DNA of 64,000 nt from Aestuariibaculum sediminum (GTDB lineage Bacteria; Bacteroidota; Bacteroidia; Flavobacteriales; Flavobacteriaceae): assembly GCF_014596945.1 (NCBI RefSeq), contig NZ_JACVXB010000006.1, forward strand, positions 63,770-127,769, written 5' to 3'. Numbering within the stretch: the first letter of the stretch is position 1; every line of letters begins with the position of its first letter. Made by a program: the position numbers and the translations under genes. Below the pieces are notes generated by a model. The model was not told the origin of the DNA. It did not search any database and was given only the letters and a program-made list of their open reading frames with translations. Below, piece after piece: positions 49,505-58,292 of this stretch.

Positions 49505-51739
49505 ATGAACCCATTAAAAATTATGACATTTATTTTCGTCATAACATACACTGATTTTTCATTTTCACAACAGTACAAAGGTGTTGTTGTGAATCAAAAT
49601 AAGCAACCTTTGGAAGCGGCGTATATTTATAACTTAAACTCTAAAAGTCATGCGCATTCACTGGAAAACGGTGTGTTTGTTTTAAACCAGAGCTCGGTAG
49701 GCGATTCTATAAAAATCGGACTTTTAGGTTTTAAAAATCGGTTTTTGGTTTTAAGCGCTTCAAATTTCAATACAGAACAAACGATTGTATTAGAAGAGAA
49801 ATCATTTCAATTAAGTGAACTTATAATTAGCGAAACATTAAATCCGGTAAGTACTATATCGCGTCTAGATTTAGAAACTACTCCGGTAAATTCCTCGCAG
49901 GAAATTTTAAGAAAAGTCCCTGGTTTAATTATAGGACAACATGCAGGTGGAGGAAAAGCTGAGCAAATATTTTTACGAGGTTTTGATATCGATCACGGTA
50001 CCGATGTGGCACTGTCGGTTGATGGTATGCCGGTAAATATGGTGTCGCATGCACACGGACAAGGGTATAGCGATTTACACTTTATTATTCCGGAAACTAT
50101 TAATAAAATTGATTTTGGAAAAGGATCATATTATGCGAATAGAGGAGATTTTGCAACTGCAGGATATGTAGATTTTTCAACTAAAGATTATTTAAAAGAG
50201 AATGAAATCGGGGTGTCTCTTGGGCAGTTTAATACTTTGCGAACACTGGGTTTATTTAACCTTTTGGAGCACGATGCCGATAAGAGTGCTTATCTCGCCG
50301 CGGAGTATTTGGCTACCGATGGGCCGTACGAATCCCCTCAAAATTTTAATCGATTAAACTTGTTTGGAAAATACAGTAGTTATTCTCCTAATAACGATAA
50401 GGTTTCAATAACCTTATCGCATTTTACCAGTCGTTGGGATGCATCAGGACAAATTCCGCAGCGCGAAGTAGACAATGGCAATATTAGCCGATTTGGCGCT
50501 ATAGACGATACCGAAGGAGGTAATACACAACGCAGTAATTTAAACGTTGCTTTTAATAAGCACGTATCCGATAACACCATGCTAAAAACGAATGCTTTTT
50601 ACTCGCATTATGGCTTTGAATTATACTCTAATTTCACCTTCTTTTTAGAAGATCCTGTTAATGGAGATCAAATAAAACAACAAGAAGATCGGCACATATT
50701 TGGACTTAATACGACCTTGACAAATGAGGTGTTTTTAGGTGATGTAGAATTGAAAATGACTTCGGGTATGAGCTTAAGACATGATATTGTTAACGATATT
50801 GAATTGTCGCATACTTTAAATCGAAAAACCACTTTAGAATCTATACAGTTAGGAGATTTAAATCAAACAAATTTTGGCGCGTTTAGTAGTGCACAACTAG
50901 ATTTTGGTAAGCTAACGATCGCGCCAGAATTACGTATCGATTATTTTAAATTTATGTATAACGATAAGCTGGAAGAAAATTACAAAACGCAAGCCGAAAC
51001 AAAAACGTTGTTAAGTCCCAAACTTAACTTTTACTATACAGCACTTTCAAATTTGCAAGTTTATGTGAAATCCGGGCTTGGTTTTCATTCCAACGATACT
51101 CGTGTGGTTGTTAGTCGGATGGGGAAAGATATTTTACCACGTTCTTATGGCGCCGATTTAGGAAGTGTGTGGAAACCGACTCCCAAGTTAATCGTTAATT
51201 CGGCATTGTGGTATTTGTTTCTGGAGCAAGAATTTGTATATGTGGGGGATGCCGGTATCGTTGAACCTAGTGGAAAAACCGAGCGTTATGGTGCCGATTT
51301 TGGTTTGCGCTATCAATTAACAGATTACCTGTTTTTTGATACCGATGCCACTATTACTAACGCAAGAAGTTTAGAGAGTCCAAAGGGTGAAAATTATATT
51401 CCTTTGGCACCAGATTTTACTTGGACAGGAGGTTTGTCGGTTAACAAATGGAAAGGATTTTCAGGTGGATTAAGATTTAGATATGTAGACGATCGGCCAG
51501 CGAATGAAGATAATAGTATTGTCGCGAAAGGTTATTTTGTTTCTGATTTTAATGTTAATTATAATTATAAGAAAGTAACCTTAAGTGTAGCTATAGAAAA
51601 CCTATTGGATGCAGAGTGGAACGAAACACAGTTTGCCACAGAATCACGATTATTTAATGAAACTGCACCGGTAGAGGAAATTCATTTTACGCCGGGTACT
51701 CCATTTTTTATGAAAGCGACGGTTAGCTACCGATTTTAA
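49505..51739 (+). CDS. TonB-dependent outer-membrane receptor
   Basis: 744 residues with a signal peptide (to about FSFS-QQ), a carboxypeptidase-regulatory-like domain (residues ~25-100), a plug (SSQEILRKVPGLIIGQHAGG, IFLRGFDIDHGTDVALSVDG) and a 22-strand barrel ending MKATVSYRF with terminal Phe. The plug has unusual His-rich text, MPVNMVSHAHGQGYSDLHF, which might help bind a metal. The TonB box is probably in the region after residue 100. Size is much smaller than SusC (~1000 residues), like siderophore or metal receptors. Its substrate is unknown; it closes the DUF4331/TPR cluster. Confidence 0.9.
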   Translation: MNPLKIMTFIFVITYTDFSFSQQYKGVVVNQNKQPLEAAYIYNLNSKSHAHSLENGVFVLNQSSVGDSIKIGLLGFKNRFLVLSASNFNTEQTIVLEEKSFQLSELIISETLNPVSTISRLDLETTPVNSSQEILRKVPGLIIGQHAGGGKAEQIFLRGFDIDHGTDVALSVDGMPVNMVSHAHGQGYSDLHFIIPETINKIDFGKGSYYANRGDFATAGYVDFSTKDYLKENEIGVSLGQFNTLRTLGLFNLLEHDADKSAYLAAEYLATDGPYESPQNFNRLNLFGKYSSYSPNNDKVSITLSHFTSRWDASGQIPQREVDNGNISRFGAIDDTEGGNTQRSNLNVAFNKHVSDNTMLKTNAFYSHYGFELYSNFTFFLEDPVNGDQIKQQEDRHIFGLNTTLTNEVFLGDVELKMTSGMSLRHDIVNDIELSHTLNRKTTLESIQLGDLNQTNFGAFSSAQLDFGKLTIAPELRIDYFKFMYNDKLEENYKTQAETKTLLSPKLNFYYTALSNLQVYVKSGLGFHSNDTRVVVSRMGKDILPRSYGADLGSVWKPTPKLIVNSALWYLFLEQEFVYVGDAGIVEPSGKTERYGADFGLRYQLTDYLFFDTDATITNARSLESPKGENYIPLAPDFTWTGGLSVNKWKGFSGGLRFRYVDDRPANEDNSIVAKGYFVSDFNVNYNYKKVTLSVAIENLLDAEWNETQFATESRLFNETAPVEEIHFTPGTPFFMKATVSYRF

Positions 51740-51932
51740 AAATATAAGGGTAGGGTAAACTATGTTGAACTTGTCTTAATCATACATAGCATAAGATTTA
51801 TAAAGAAATTAGTTTGGTTAGTTAATTCAACCTTACAAAACCTGGGAAATGTTGAAAAATGAAAAAGAAAAATTGATTTTCAATAGGATTTATAATGATT
51901 AAATCTAATTGGTTTTTAGGTTTTTGTTAGGT

Positions 51933-51967
51933 AAGGCGGTTCAATTCAATTTTTGAACCGCCTTTTT
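51933..51967 (+). terminator. Terminator after the TonB receptor
   Basis: AAGGCGGTTCAA (51933-51944), loop, TTGAACCGCCTT (51953-51964), then more T. Twelve perfect pairs with a GC-rich core. It separates the receptor gene from the convergent arsenic operon; the spacer 51740-51982 contains nothing else clear. Confidence 0.9.
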
Positions 51968-51982
51968 ATTTGATTAAATCCT

Positions 51983-53029
51983 TTAATTTATTGCTTTCGG
52001 AAAGTATTTTTTACGTAACCAAAATGAAACCCTAACGAGTAAAATTAATGCAGGAACCTCCACTAGAGGGCCAATTACACCAGCAAAGGCTTGTCCGGAA
52101 TTTAATCCGAAAACAGCAATGGCAACAGCAATGGCTAATTCGAAATTATTTCCAGCAGCTGTAAATGCCACCGAAGCTGTTTTATCGTATGTGCCGCCCA
52201 TTGCTTTGGTAAAGAAAAATCCAATAATAAACATAAGAGCAAAATAAATAAGCAGCGGTATAGCAATGATTAAAACATCCATTGGAATTTCGACAATTAA
52301 TTCACCTTTCAGAGAAAACATTACAATAATAGTAAACAATAAGGCGATTAGGGTTAATGGCGAAATAGCAGGAATAAAATTATTTGTATACCAGTCTTCA
52401 CCTTTTAATTTTACAAGGATGAAACGACTTAAAATACCTAATGCGAACGGAATACCTAAATAAATAGCCACACTTTCAGCAATGGTACCAATCGAAATAT
52501 CTACAATTGCACCTTCAAAACCAAAATATGGCGGTAAAACGGTAATGAAAATCCAAGCATAGAAACTATAAGCAAACACCTGAAAAATACTGTTTAAAGC
52601 AACTAGTCCAGCGCCATATTCACTACTTCCTTCAGCCAGATCATTCCATACTAAAACCATAGCGATACATCTGGCCAGACCAATTAAAATAAGTCCTACC
52701 ATATATTCTGGATAATCTTTTAAAAAGGTAATTGCCAGTATGAACATTAATATTGGACCAATCACCCAGTTTAGTATTAATGAAACCGAAAGTATTTTGG
52801 TGTTTTTAAACACAGCAGGTAACAGTGCATAATTTACTTTTGCCAAAGGCGGGTACATCATTAAAATTAATCCAATAGCAATTGGGATATTTGTGGTGCC
52901 ACTACTCATGGTTTGGATAAGGTTGGGGAATTTTGGGAAAAAATACCCTATGCCTACACCTATTGCCATGGCAACAAAAATCCATAAGGTTAGGTTTCTA
53001 TCTAAAAAGCTTAATTTTTTTGTGGCCAT
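51983..53029 (-). CDS. acr3: ACR3-type arsenite efflux permease
   Basis: 348 residues, ten membrane helices, no N-terminal extension. The key Cys121 is in [18 protein letters not shown], and [20 protein letters not shown] and [16 protein letters not shown] are the other ACR3 signatures. It exports arsenite using the proton-motive force. Last gene of a four-gene minus-strand operon arsR - DUF6428 - reductase - acr3; two bases separate it from the reductase gene. The ordering and tight packing support an arsenic-resistance operon. Confidence 0.93.
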   Translation of the reverse strand: MATKKLSFLDRNLTLWIFVAMAIGVGIGYFFPKFPNLIQTMSSGTTNIPIAIGLILMMYPPLAKVNYALLPAVFKNTKILSVSLILNWVIGPILMFILAITFLKDYPEYMVGLILIGLARCIAMVLVWNDLAEGSSEYGAGLVALNSIFQVFAYSFYAWIFITVLPPYFGFEGAIVDISIGTIAESVAIYLGIPFALGILSRFILVKLKGEDWYTNNFIPAISPLTLIALLFTIIVMFSLKGELIVEIPMDVLIIAIPLLIYFALMFIIGFFFTKAMGGTYDKTASVAFTAAGNNFELAIAVAIAVFGLNSGQAFAGVIGPLVEVPALILLVRVSFWLRKKYFPKAIN

Positions 53030-53031
53030 AA

Positions 53032-53649
53032 TTATAATTTAATTTTTGAAAAGACATAACATAATTCGGTGGCAATTTGAAGACTTCTTTCAAGGTATTT
53101 TTCATCCTGATAAGGTGTGTTATCAAATGCTTTAGGATCTTCAAATGTTATCGGAATACGTTTTTCGGCGCCCGGAATAAATGGGCAGCCTTTATCTGCT
53201 GAAGAGCAAGTCATGATAGCTGCAAATTCCGAATTCGGATTAAATGCGTCGTCATATGTTTTGGAAAAACCAATTACTGGGTGTTCATTATTACTGTATT
53301 TGATACTGTAAATAGGATTGTTGTTTTCAGCTATCTTAGTGATATGGAACCCTGTGTTTTTTAAAGTTTCTGCCGCTTTAGGGAAAAGGGCAGTCGCTTC
53401 TGTACCACCAGAATAACAAAACACCGATGTAATATTAAAATAATGTGCCATTGCTTGTGCCCAAACCTGTGATAAATGGCTGCGACGCGAATTATGGGTA
53501 CATATAAAATTTAATCGAATGTCTTTTTTTGCATTTACTTGATCCTGAATATAATTTATTAAGGGTTGTAAAATGAGTTGTCTTTCTTTACTTGTGTTTT
53601 CAGGAGATAGGCTCTGAATCGTTTCTTCAATCTTAGGAAATAATGCCAT
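53032..53649 (-). CDS. arsC: Low-molecular-weight phosphatase-like arsenate reductase
   Basis: 205 residues. The phosphatase loop CX5R appears as [16 protein letters not shown] (Cys50), followed by [19 protein letters not shown] and later [15 protein letters not shown] with further Cys. This is the protein-tyrosine-phosphatase-like ArsC branch seen in Bacteroidota; it is longer than the ~135-residue thioredoxin-dependent ArsC because of an N-terminal helical part (~40 residues). It reduces arsenate to arsenite, the substrate of the ACR3 pump encoded next. Start ATG 53649, 26 bases after the DUF6428 gene. Confidence 0.82.
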   Translation of the reverse strand: MALFPKIEETIQSLSPENTSKERQLILQPLINYIQDQVNAKKDIRLNFICTHNSRRSHLSQVWAQAMAHYFNITSVFCYSGGTEATALFPKAAETLKNTGFHITKIAENNNPIYSIKYSNNEHPVIGFSKTYDDAFNPNSEFAAIMTCSSADKGCPFIPGAEKRIPITFEDPKAFDNTPYQDEKYLERSLQIATELCYVFSKIKL

Positions 53650-53675
53650 GTTATATGAATCTATAAGTATTTAAA

Positions 53676-54143
53676 TTAGCAACAACCGCTTCCCGGAATA
53701 CAGGCGTTTGCATTTTGTAATTCTGATAATTTTACTTTTGGTTTTTCAGTAGGAATACCACAGTTGTCTTTTGCTAAACAATCGGTTTGTTTGTTGGTTA
53801 ATAAGAAGGTTTTTCCATCGAAATCTAATCCAAATTTACCTATAGTTTCTCCTTGATATTCTACTTCAATTTCATAGTTTTCTAATCCTAATGTTTTTTC
53901 TGAAAGCTCAATAATATGCATTAGTTTATCGGGGTGTAATCGGTGGTCGTAATCGTTCGCATTCCACAATTGAAAATTTATAATATTTTCATGACGCACT
54001 GTGCCACCACAGTCAATAAATGTTTTATCAATTTTACCAATTTCGGTAACGTGAAAATGACTTGGAACTAACTCTCCATTAGGCAGCTGAAATGCTATAG
54101 TTTCTATGTCTTGTAAAGCATTTTTTACTTCTGATAGTTTCAT
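53676..54143 (-). CDS. DUF6428 family protein of the arsenic operon
   Basis: 155 residues, cytoplasmic. DUF6428 marks: QLPNGELVPSHFHVTEIG, CGGTVRHENIINFQLWNAND and YDHRLHPDKLMHIIELSE. The tail is Cys-rich: a Cys pair in DCLAKDNCGIP, and it ends ACIPGSGCC with a vicinal Cys pair. DUF6428 genes are typically in arsR-led operons; function not established. A Cys-rich end close to arsR and reductase genes suggests arsenite binding or delivery, which is inference. Thirty-four bases from arsR upstream and 26 from the reductase. Confidence 0.85.
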   Translation of the reverse strand: MKLSEVKNALQDIETIAFQLPNGELVPSHFHVTEIGKIDKTFIDCGGTVRHENIINFQLWNANDYDHRLHPDKLMHIIELSEKTLGLENYEIEVEYQGETIGKFGLDFDGKTFLLTNKQTDCLAKDNCGIPTEKPKVKLSELQNANACIPGSGCC

Positions 54144-54177
54144 GATTTTATTAATTTAAATAGTTAATGATAAAGAA

Positions 54178-54507
54178 TTAACAGCAGGTGGTATTTGGTA
54201 AATCCTGATTTAAAAAATGAGTCATTAAAGTTTTCATTTTTGACCAGGTTTCTGGGTTTATACAATAGCATACACTAGTTCCTTCAACCGAACCTTTTAT
54301 CAGTCCTAACTGTTTTAATTCTTTTAAATGTTGCGATATGGTAGGTTGTGCTAAACCTATTTCATTAACCAAATCACCACAAACACAAGTTTTAATTTTA
54401 AACAGGTGCTGAAGTATAGCCACGCGTGCTGGATGCCCAAAGGCTTTGGCAAATAAGGCAATTTCGTTTTGGAGGTCGGTAAAGATTTCGGTTTTTGCTA
54501 ATCCCAT
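54178..54507 (-). CDS. arsR: ArsR-family arsenite-sensing repressor
   Basis: 109 residues with a winged helix-turn-helix: KAFGHPARVAILQHLF, then CVCGDLVNEIGLAQPTISQHLKEL and GLIKG. The Cys41-Val-Cys43 in the alpha-3 position is the classic ELCVCDL-type As(III) site. The C-terminus NTTCC adds two more Cys, perhaps a second arsenite-binding point. It represses the operon it leads until arsenite binds. The ATG overlaps one arm of an inverted repeat that is a likely operator. Confidence 0.93.
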   Translation of the reverse strand: MGLAKTEIFTDLQNEIALFAKAFGHPARVAILQHLFKIKTCVCGDLVNEIGLAQPTISQHLKELKQLGLIKGSVEGTSVCYCINPETWSKMKTLMTHFLNQDLPNTTCC

Positions 54508-54542
54508 ATTAATTGTTTTATTGCAATATTACGATTAATATG
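54505..54542. promoter_or_regulatory. Candidate ArsR operator over the arsR start
   Basis: CATATTAAT (54505-54513) and ATTAATATG (54534-54542) are a perfect nine-base inverted repeat with a 20-base centre that also contains ATTGCAAT. On the minus strand TAATATTG (54524-54531) lies between the arms and resembles a -7 box with one mismatch. A bound repressor would cover both promoter and start codon. Confidence 0.5.
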
Positions 54543-54594
54543 CAGAATAGTTAAATAAAAATTACTTTATTTATTTCTTTATGATGTATTATTA

Positions 54595-54632
54595 GAAAAA
54601 AAGCCTTAAAGTAAGTCTATACTTTAAGGCTT
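54595..54632 (-). terminator. Terminator after the sulfatase gene
   Basis: AAGCCTTAAAGTA (54601-54613), six-base loop, TACTTTAAGGCTT (54620-54632): 13 perfect pairs; on the minus strand it is followed by a run of T (A at 54595-54600). It ends the sulfatase transcript just before the ars promoter region. Confidence 0.88.
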
Positions 54633-54654
54633 TGTTTGATGAGATGTCTCGATG

Positions 54655-56190
54655 TTATGGCTGAATAATTTTTAAAACCTGTCCATCTTTTTCTGGATAT
54701 ATGGCTCCCATCTTTTCCATGTTTTCCTGTAGGAGTTTCATCATTACCTTTAGTTGCTCTTTATTCGTTTCTGCTAAATTATGAGCTTCAAAAGGGTCGT
54801 TGTTTAAGTTAAATAAGTCGTATTTTGGTTCGCCTTTAACTTGAAAATGATAAACAACTTTCCAATTGTCTTTCACAAAACTTGTAAAATAAGAACTTCT
54901 ATGATTGTGCGGGAAATGATTCAAAAATACATTGTCCCGATGATCGTTGGTTTTTCCCTTTAACTGTGGTTTTAAATCGTAGCCATCAATTTTATGAGAT
55001 GCTGGTATTTCAACATGAGATAAATCACAGATAGTAGGGAATAGGTCAAAAATGGTTCCCATTTGATTTTCTAATTTACCTTTGGAAATTTTAAACCCTT
55101 TTTGCACTTTAACACGTTTATTTGGTGTTACCCAAGCTGCAATAAATGGAACGCGCATACCACCTTCCCAATGCATCGCTTTTTTACCACGTAAGGGTTC
55201 AGAACTACTATAGAAATCTTTGTCTGGTAGGGGTGCATCGGAACCATTGTCACCTAAAAATAAAATAAGGGTGTTTTCACCTAAGCCTAATTCTTTAACA
55301 TGGGCCATAATATCTCCAAGAGATTTGTCCATGCCTTCAATTAAGGTAGCGTAGGCTTGAGCTTCTTTGGTTTTTCCCGAATTTTCATAATGTGAAGCGA
55401 AGCGCGGATCAGATTGAAAAGGTTGATGGACCGCATAATGCGACATGTATAAAAAGAACGGTTTTCCTTCGTTTTTAGCTTCAGTTATTTTGTTGTTGGC
55501 TTCTAAAGTTAAAGCTTCAGTTAAAAAAACATCGTCGTCCCAGTATTTTTCCAGTCCAGGAACAGCGCGTGTTTTATCGCCTTTAATGTGGCCATAACCA
55601 TCCCGACCATAATAACTTGCAGGGTGACCAGCACCGCAACCAGCTATATTTACATCGAAACCTAAGTTTAGTGGGTTTTCGCCATCGTATCCATTGGGAC
55701 CAAAATGTGCTTTTCCAACGTGAATGGTCTTATATCCGGATTTTTGAAGCAATCTAGGTAAAGTGACTGAAGACTTACTTAAACCCTCCCAATTCCAGTT
55801 GGAAGGTCCAAATTCATTTTTGTTGTTTTTTAATAAATGAATCCAGTTTGTGGTTCTGTGACGTGCAGAATTTTGTCCGGTTAAAATTGAAGCTCGGGTA
55901 GGAGAACAAACTGAATGCGCATAAAAATTAGTAAATCTAATGCCCTGGTCAGCTAATTGTTCCATGTTGGGTGTGATGTAGAAATCATTTAAAGGATAGG
56001 TTTTGGGCTTTCCTTTTTTATCGGTTAAAAATGGTACAGAAGTATCCATTAAACCCATGTCGTCTACCAAGAAAATAATTATGTTAGGCGGTGTATTATT
56101 GTTTTGTTGAGCAAAGTTTATGTTGGTTTGAAAAAATAGTAAAACCAGAATGAGTGACAATTTGTTTATTAAGCTGTTTCTATTTCGCAT
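54655..56190 (-). CDS. Secreted S1-family sulfatase
   Basis: 511 residues with a signal peptide (1-27, ending NFAQQ). Metal site DD at 43-44 in FLVDDMG; formylglycine site Cys95 in the C-x-P-x-R motif VCSPTRASILTGQ, which needs a formylglycine-generating enzyme; other marks are HVGKAHFGPNGYDG, GDNGSDAPLPDKDF and GGMRVPFIAAW. Such enzymes remove sulfate esters, often from marine polysaccharides such as carrageenan, ulvan or fucoidan. The target cannot be read. It follows an ECF sigma/anti-sigma pair on the same strand, 263 bases away with its own spacer; no other carbohydrate genes flank it. Confidence 0.92.
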   Translation of the reverse strand: MRNRNSLINKLSLILVLLFFQTNINFAQQNNNTPPNIIIFLVDDMGLMDTSVPFLTDKKGKPKTYPLNDFYITPNMEQLADQGIRFTNFYAHSVCSPTRASILTGQNSARHRTTNWIHLLKNNKNEFGPSNWNWEGLSKSSVTLPRLLQKSGYKTIHVGKAHFGPNGYDGENPLNLGFDVNIAGCGAGHPASYYGRDGYGHIKGDKTRAVPGLEKYWDDDVFLTEALTLEANNKITEAKNEGKPFFLYMSHYAVHQPFQSDPRFASHYENSGKTKEAQAYATLIEGMDKSLGDIMAHVKELGLGENTLILFLGDNGSDAPLPDKDFYSSSEPLRGKKAMHWEGGMRVPFIAAWVTPNKRVKVQKGFKISKGKLENQMGTIFDLFPTICDLSHVEIPASHKIDGYDLKPQLKGKTNDHRDNVFLNHFPHNHRSSYFTSFVKDNWKVVYHFQVKGEPKYDLFNLNNDPFEAHNLAETNKEQLKVMMKLLQENMEKMGAIYPEKDGQVLKIIQP

Positions 56191-56366
56191 GGAATGTTAG
56201 AATTGTTTATTTGTTTGATGAGCTAAAATAAAATTTTGAAAACAAAAATGGAACCAATTAACCTGTAAATTTTGTTTTGATAAGCTTGTTTTAAATGGTT
56301 TAACCGGATAAGATTATAATTAACTTAGTTCTTTTTATGTTGGACGATTTATTCCAAAATTAAATT

Positions 56367-56401
56367 AAAAACAGTTAAACCATAAATGATTTACTGTTTT
56401 T
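56367..56401 (-). terminator. Possible terminator downstream of the anti-sigma gene
   Basis: AAAAACAGT (56367-56375), a 17-base loop, ACTGTTTTT (56393-56401). Symmetric, AT-rich; on the minus strand the right arm ends in T-rich sequence. Just beyond it CAAAATTA (56355-56362) is a minus-strand TAATTTTG, a possible -7 box for the sulfatase gene. Confidence 0.35.
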
Positions 56402-56453
56402 AATCTTTTAAGAAGTTATTTAGCGTGATATTATGCTTTATGCTATAAGGCAC

Positions 56454-57254
56454 TTATCCTAAGTTTACAACACCTAGAGTGTAAAGGAATTCCATAGTTG
56501 GTGTTTCGCTACCTCCTGCTGGTTCTAAAGTTATTCCAAAAGCTTCACTATTATTAGAATTTTCTATTTCAAAAATTTTATTATTATCACTTATAAAATT
56601 ATCAATAGTACCTAGACTGGTAGGTGTTAATGGGTTTAGTGTTAATGACCAAACCTGATACACCTTACCTTCTGGTGGTTCTGGTAATCCTTGAGCGTCT
56701 AAAAAAATGCGATTACTCTCTTTGTCCCAATACACGTTTGCATAGGTGTTGGAAAAATTACCTTGTCCTGTTAATGGCACCTTGGTAATGTTATTATCAC
56801 GTAATACCGAAATTAACGTATTGGCTTCTTCTAAACTGTTTTTAGAATTGGCTATTTGCGTTTCTAATAATTGCTGTTGGGTGTTCGCAATTTGAATTTC
56901 GGATTCTAATTTATTATTTTGTTTAAGTGTCCAGAATAATCCGATGGTAAGTAAAACGGAAGCTGCCCATCCAGTATATGTAACCCAATTATATCTAGGC
57001 ATTTTTACGACTTTGACATTCTTATCTTTTAAGTCGAGATGCGATTTTATTGCTTGTAAAGTTTTCTCATTGTTTTTAACTGGCGAAACCGAAGCCGTAA
57101 GCTTTATCACGGCTGCTTCAATGTCCAGAACTTCTTGAAGTATTTCAGGATATTGTAGCATCAGGTTATACACTTCTTTATTTTCTTTTTCAGAAAGTGC
57201 TCCTGCCACATATAGCTCCAATATTCCTGATTCTATGTAAGCTTTTATATCCAT
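56454..57254 (-). CDS. RskA-type anti-sigma factor
   Basis: 266 residues. A cytoplasmic sigma-binding part (MDIKAYIESGILELYVAGALS, split at ILELY), one membrane helix at about 90-109 (VTYTGWAASVLLTIGLFW), a coiled-coil (KLESEIQIANTQQQLLETQI region, ~115-150), and an extracytoplasmic RskA-like domain with ANVYWDKESNRIFLDAQGLP and EPPEGKVYQVWSLTL, ending in strands and FLYTLGVVNLG. Lacks the zinc ZAS motif. It should hold the sigma factor at the membrane until a periplasmic signal triggers its cleavage. One base from the sigma stop; same operon. Confidence 0.85.
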   Translation of the reverse strand: MDIKAYIESGILELYVAGALSEKENKEVYNLMLQYPEILQEVLDIEAAVIKLTASVSPVKNNEKTLQAIKSHLDLKDKNVKVVKMPRYNWVTYTGWAASVLLTIGLFWTLKQNNKLESEIQIANTQQQLLETQIANSKNSLEEANTLISVLRDNNITKVPLTGQGNFSNTYANVYWDKESNRIFLDAQGLPEPPEGKVYQVWSLTLNPLTPTSLGTIDNFISDNNKIFEIENSNNSEAFGITLEPAGGSETPTMEFLYTLGVVNLG

Positions 57255-57255
57255 T

Positions 57256-57786
57256 TTATTTTAATACCATATTTCTTAATTCCTGTATGCAATTTCGGTT
57301 TCGAGTTTTAATCGTACCTAAAGGCATGTTTAAAGTTTCCGAAGCTTCAACTTGTGTGTAGCCTTTAAAATAAAGAAGCTCTAAAACCGCTTTACACTGT
57401 TCGCCTAATTTTTTTACGAATGCTTTAATGCCGATCGCATCCGTCGATCTATCTAAATTGTCTTTGGTTTCAAGAATATCTACGAAAAAATTAGCATTGA
57501 GGTTTTGCTTTGATTTTTTAAAAGCCTTTGATCGCGTTTTATCTATCGCTGCATGTCTTGCAATATTAAGAATCCATGTGAAAAACCGACCCTTTTCAGA
57601 AGAATAACTATCGGCATTATGCCAGGCCTTAATAAATACATCCTGCATGACTTCTTCGGCTATATCGATGTCGCGAACAATATTGAAGATGACCCCCTGC
57701 ATACTTTCACTATACATATGATATAGTTTTTCGAAGGCTTTTTCGTCTTTCTGTTTAAACTTTTCAATTAAGGTGTCAAGATTCAT
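57256..57786 (-). CDS. ECF-type sigma factor paired with RskA-like anti-sigma
   Basis: 176 residues. Region 2: EKAFEKLYHMYSESMQGVIF, AEEVMQDVFIKAWHNADSY and GRFFTWILNIARHAAIDKTR; region 4: LELLYFKGYTQVEASETLN followed by MPLGTIKTRNRNCIQELR. This matches SigK/RpoE-like ECF sigmas. It is the first gene of a sigma/anti-sigma unit. The preceding 506 bases hold no gene, only a terminator for the purB side. The signal and target set are unknown; the sulfatase 3' on the same strand is a candidate target by position. Confidence 0.93.
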   Translation of the reverse strand: MNLDTLIEKFKQKDEKAFEKLYHMYSESMQGVIFNIVRDIDIAEEVMQDVFIKAWHNADSYSSEKGRFFTWILNIARHAAIDKTRSKAFKKSKQNLNANFFVDILETKDNLDRSTDAIGIKAFVKKLGEQCKAVLELLYFKGYTQVEASETLNMPLGTIKTRNRNCIQELRNMVLK

Positions 57787-58233
57787 ATAGGAAATTAAGT
57801 TATCGAAAATAATAAATTAAATAAGAAAAGACTATTTATTGTTTTGGTTTTACTTAAAATTCTAAATAAATCAATATTGGGAGAATTATTCGAATAAATT
57901 TAGTTTCTTTTTCTTAATCGTTTTTATTGGAAAAGGAGAAATTGAGCTGGGTTATTACCTAGTCTGAGGGACCATCTTTATGGTTTTGGTTTATATGGGC
58001 ATGAACACCACCAAAAGTCCTCATCAAAGAAATTTTGCTTTTTTTGAAAGCTTTAAAAAGGCTTCTTTATTAAATGATTAAAGCAGATTTAGGTTGTCTT
58101 TTTGCTTTTTATAAGATGGTTTGTAAAGTAGCCTAGGAATGTTTTGAATATATTGTGAAGTGTTTACGAATTTGACTTTGCACCGCAGTGTTTCTTATTC
58201 ATTAATGTAATTTAATTGTTGTTTAACCTATAC
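57787..58233. other. Gene-free region upstream of the sigma operon
   Basis: About 450 bases with no gene I can support. It should contain the sigma-operon promoter, but no good TAnnTTTG box with TTG is clear on the minus strand near 57787. A 21-codon minus-strand frame (57959-58024, MRTFGGVHAHINQ then NHKDGPSD) is noted but not called. Base make-up varies within it, and it may be the remains of an old insertion; I recognise nothing. Confidence 0.4.
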
Positions 58234-58264
58234 AAAAAAAGAGAACCAATGGTTCTCTTTTTTT
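58234..58264 (-). terminator. Terminator for the purB-side transcript
   Basis: AAAAAAAGAGAACC (58234-58247), loop AAT, GGTTCTCTTTTTTT (58251-58264). Perfect and symmetric, so it can act in both directions; on the minus strand it lies 29 bases after the small membrane gene. Confidence 0.9.
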
Positions 58265-58292
58265 ATTTAATGTATTACGAATATCTTTATTC

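Noticed and set aside
57959-58024. 21-codon minus-strand frame in the gene-free region
   Set aside because: Too short, no promoter or terminator of its own, no recognised family.
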